From IMG/VR virus record IMGVR_UViG_3300047550_005328, positions 1 through 21,495 of that record: DNA of 21,495 nt, one strand, 5' to 3'. The notes below the pieces were generated by a model. It was given only the letters and a program-made list of their open reading frames with translations. It did no database searches and was not told the DNA's origin. The number at the start of each line of letters is the position of its first letter. The first letter of the stretch is position 1. This document shows, piece by piece, positions 20,017 through 21,495 of the stretch. Source of the DNA: a virus. The translations under genes and the position numbers were made by a program.

Positions 20017-20037
20017 GTGGCGCTCCTAAGGCTAGCC

Positions 20038-20301
20038 CTACTTTGAAATGACAGCAGCGGTCGGCTTGATGTCGAGCTGGAAGTGCTGGCCGAGGAATGA
20101 CGCAAGCGGTGGCAACACGAGACTGGCGATCACTGCCACCAGCACCACCTGCGCCATGCGTATCTCAAGCCGGTTCAAGCGGGTGAAGATGTCCTTCTTC
20201 TCCTCGTCGTCTGCCGTTCGACTGAGGATGATGGCATCCATTTTGCCTTGGAGGATGCCGAGTTCCCGATAGATCTCAGCGTGTGAAACCTCGCGCTCCA
20301 T
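20038..20301 (-). CDS. XhlA-like coiled-coil membrane protein
   Basis: An 87-aa protein with an N-terminal coiled coil (HAEIYRELGILQGKMDAI, EKKDIFTRLNRLEIRM) and a C-terminal hydrophobic helix (VVLVAVIASLVLPPLASFLG). That is the layout of XhlA/haemolysin-type lysis proteins. The ATG is preceded by AGGAG. It may act with the holin-like proteins in lysis. Function inferred from layout. Confidence 0.7.
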   Translation of the reverse strand: MEREVSHAEIYRELGILQGKMDAIILSRTADDEEKKDIFTRLNRLEIRMAQVVLVAVIASLVLPPLASFLGQHFQLDIKPTAAVISK

Positions 20302-20327
20302 CGGGGCTCCTGGCCAATCTCATCATC

Positions 20328-20477
20328 CTAGTGATCGACCCTTGGTGGGTCTCCAAGAGGATCTGGCCTACCGGCAAGGATGGCAAGAGCACGCTTGTAG
20401 TACCAGTTGTCGGTTTTACCCGCTGCTTCGAGAGCGTCCCTGACTTTGCGCCAGTTTTCCCGCTCATGCTGGGTCAT
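20328..20477 (-). CDS. 49-aa hypothetical protein
   Basis: MTQHERENWRKVRDALEAAG then KTDNWYYKRALAILAGRPDP and a short Pro-rich end (LGDPPRVDH). A compact two-helix protein with NWYYKRALAI as its best mark. Separated from the XhlA-like gene by 26 bases. No ribosome site is clear. No family recognised. Confidence 0.7.
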   Translation of the reverse strand: MTQHERENWRKVRDALEAAGKTDNWYYKRALAILAGRPDPLGDPPRVDH

Positions 20478-20553
20478 GGTCTGCCGCGACTAAGGTAGGG
20501 GTGCCCCAGCGGGTTGCCGCCCCTGGAGCGCGACCACCTGTAAGTCCCAGGCG

Positions 20554-21054
20554 ATGCCAAATTTTAGGCCGCTGCCGCCGATCTGTCGGCTGCGCGAAAT
20601 TTTTCAAATCGATGCGAGCTGCCCAAGCGGCCTGCGGAATCTCAAGACCCGTGGGCGATTAAGGGCAGGACTGCCAGCTGGCAACAAGAGTACGTTTTAC
20701 TGGGTCGTTGGAATTGACGGCGATTACTTCAATGTCCAGCGCATCGTTTACGCAATTCACTATGGCACCGATCCGGGCGATAGTCTCGTGGATCACATCA
20801 ATAGAGACAGGTTTGATAATCGCGCAAGCAACCTTCGCCTAGTTGACCACGCTTTAAATGCAGTAAACTGCGGTGTCTACGCGCACAATACGACTGGAGT
20901 CAGGGGCGTGAGCTACAACAAGCGCGACAGGGTGTACTACGCTCAAATTAAGCTCAATCAAAAGGTTAGACACCTAGGCAGCTTTGCGACTGTCGAAGAG
21001 GCGGCAAAAGCAAGAAAGGCTGCCGAGCTTCAGTACTTCGGGGAGAACTGCTAG
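20554..21054 (+). CDS. HNH homing endonuclease with AP2 domain, antisense insertion
   Basis: A 166-aa protein on the strand opposite to its neighbours. The N-terminus (LREIFQIDASCPSGL, YWVVGIDGDYFNVQRIVYAIHYG) leads into an HNH core: D80-H81-I-N83, D88-N89, SNLRLVD, N102. The residue usually His in VHR is Gln62 (NVQRIVYA), a deviation. The C-terminus is an AP2-like domain (TTGVRGVSYNKRDRVYYAQI, RHLGSFATVEEAAKA). HNH-AP2 genes are mobile in phages. Its TAG stop overlaps the stop of the convergent basic protein in the palindrome CTAG (21051-21054). Local base composition is AT-richer than its neighbours. Confidence 0.88.
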   Translation: MPNFRPLPPICRLREIFQIDASCPSGLRNLKTRGRLRAGLPAGNKSTFYWVVGIDGDYFNVQRIVYAIHYGTDPGDSLVDHINRDRFDNRASNLRLVDHALNAVNCGVYAHNTTGVRGVSYNKRDRVYYAQIKLNQKVRHLGSFATVEEAAKARKAAELQYFGENC

Positions 21055-21191
21055 CCGCGCCCCTGCCCCACGCGAGGCTTTTTCCCCCGCCGCCTCGGGC
21101 GAGAGTGCTGGCCATGTCCAGCCCGAGTAGTTTTCGGCGGACCGGGCTTGTGCTCGACGCGAGCAGTGCCGACCTTGGACTTAACCGCCAT
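21051..21191 (-). CDS. Small basic protein (46 aa)
   Basis: MAVKSKVGTARVEHKPGPPK then TTRAGHGQHSRPRRRGKKPR and a terminal GQGRG. Very basic, Gly/Pro-rich and probably disordered. I recall near-identical starts (MAVKSKV..xRVEHKP) in small proteins of cyanophages in the structural region, but not their function. DNA-, RNA- or virion-binding roles would fit. It begins in TGATG, overlapping the stop of the upstream tail protein. Confidence 0.72.
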   Translation of the reverse strand: MAVKSKVGTARVEHKPGPPKTTRAGHGQHSRPRRRGKKPRVGQGRG

Positions 21192-21495
21192 CAGGCTTCC
21201 GGCCAGGTGCCGTAGTCAATTCCTGCAATGTACTCAGCCAGCTCATCGGTGTCGATGGTGGCCTTGATTGCAGTGACCTTCTCCTCACAGGCGGCTCGGA
21301 TGGCCTGCCGCCAAGTCTTCGTCGCCGCCGGCACATCGGTGCCATTGTCAGCTTCGCGGATCACCATCCAATCGGTCGGCGCCAGCAGTGTGCCAGCGGT
21401 GGTTCGCGTACCAGCAACCCATTTGGCGATGAGCTGCTCGTGATCCTTGGGCAGCTTGGGGCCCCAGTAGAAGCGCTGGTCGTAGGGCTCAGGAT
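21191..21495 (-). CDS. C-terminus of a probable tail fibre protein (partial)
   Basis: Minus-strand frame running off the right edge, ending at TGA 21191-21193. Reads YDQRFYWGPKLPKDHEQLIA, TAGTLLAPTDWMVIREADNG, then TKTWRQAIRAACEEKVTAI and ELAEYIAGIDYGTWPEA. The LLAPTDWMVIRExDNGT-type motif and the closing WP tail occur in tail fibre or tail-tip associated proteins of phages. Only the last ~100 residues are in the window, so the start and full length are unknown. Confidence 0.7.
   Translation of the reverse strand, partial: PEPYDQRFYWGPKLPKDHEQLIAKWVAGTRTTAGTLLAPTDWMVIREADNGTDVPAATKTWRQAIRAACEEKVTAIKATIDTDELAEYIAGIDYGTWPEA

Noticed and set aside
1-21495. tRNA genes, CRISPR array or diversity-generating retroelement
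   Set aside because: No TPsiC-like GGTTCGANTCC with matching acceptor stem, no regularly spaced repeats, and no reverse transcriptase motif were seen.

Overview
The window looks like part of a tailed, probably temperate-derived, bacteriophage genome that is GC-rich and most likely infects a picocyanobacterium (Synechococcus/Cyanobium type). The host guess is inference. It rests on the flavin-dependent ThyX with a phage-type motif, the many small Trp/Ala/Arg-rich proteins of a style I associate with cyanophages, a short basic protein beginning MAVKSKV, and AP2/HNH proteins. No host gene, tRNA, CRISPR array, terminase or capsid gene is visible.

Layout: (1) About 1-5251, minus strand, is a leftward replication operon, in transcription order: an HNH/AP2-associated zinc protein, an SF2 DEAH helicase, a VRR-NUC nuclease, a 38-codon overlapping small ORF, and a large primase-helicase. 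The left 140 bases hold direct and inverted repeats. (2) About 5299-5373 is a divergent control region with an inverted repeat, a sigma70-like rightward promoter and a minus-strand terminator-like hairpin. (3) 5424-7866, plus strand, is a homologous recombination cassette: RecE-like PD-(D/E)XK exonuclease, RecT-like annealing protein, an excisionase-type HTH protein, a small protein, and SSB, closed by an intrinsic terminator. (4) 7884-15617, plus strand with one minus-strand exception, is a dense train of about 30 small genes, mostly joined by 4-base ATGA/GTGA overlaps. It includes an RNA polymerase alpha-CTD-like protein, an AP2-domain protein, two proteins sharing a four-cysteine module, a dNMP kinase and several single-membrane-helix microproteins. 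(5) 15708-16711 holds an HNH endonuclease, an acidic small protein and a decayed tyrosine integrase fragment in a locally AT-rich island. (6) 16753-21495, minus strand, is a leftward operon. In transcription order it runs from the end of a probable tail fibre protein, through a small basic protein, a 49-aa protein and a lysis module (XhlA-like membrane protein, small membrane protein, C39-like peptidase, holin-like protein, GH24 lysozyme), to dCTP deaminase and ThyX. A plus-strand HNH-AP2 gene is inserted at 20554-21054.

Together the genes supply DNA replication and recombination (primase-helicase, helicase, nuclease, exonuclease/annealase/SSB), thymidylate supply (dCTP deaminase, ThyX, dNMP kinase) and lysis. 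The most novel-looking part is the coupled small-gene train, with its candidate host-transcription-targeting proteins (alpha-CTD-like, AP2, zinc/HTH). All coordinates and residues were read by eye; no database search was run.
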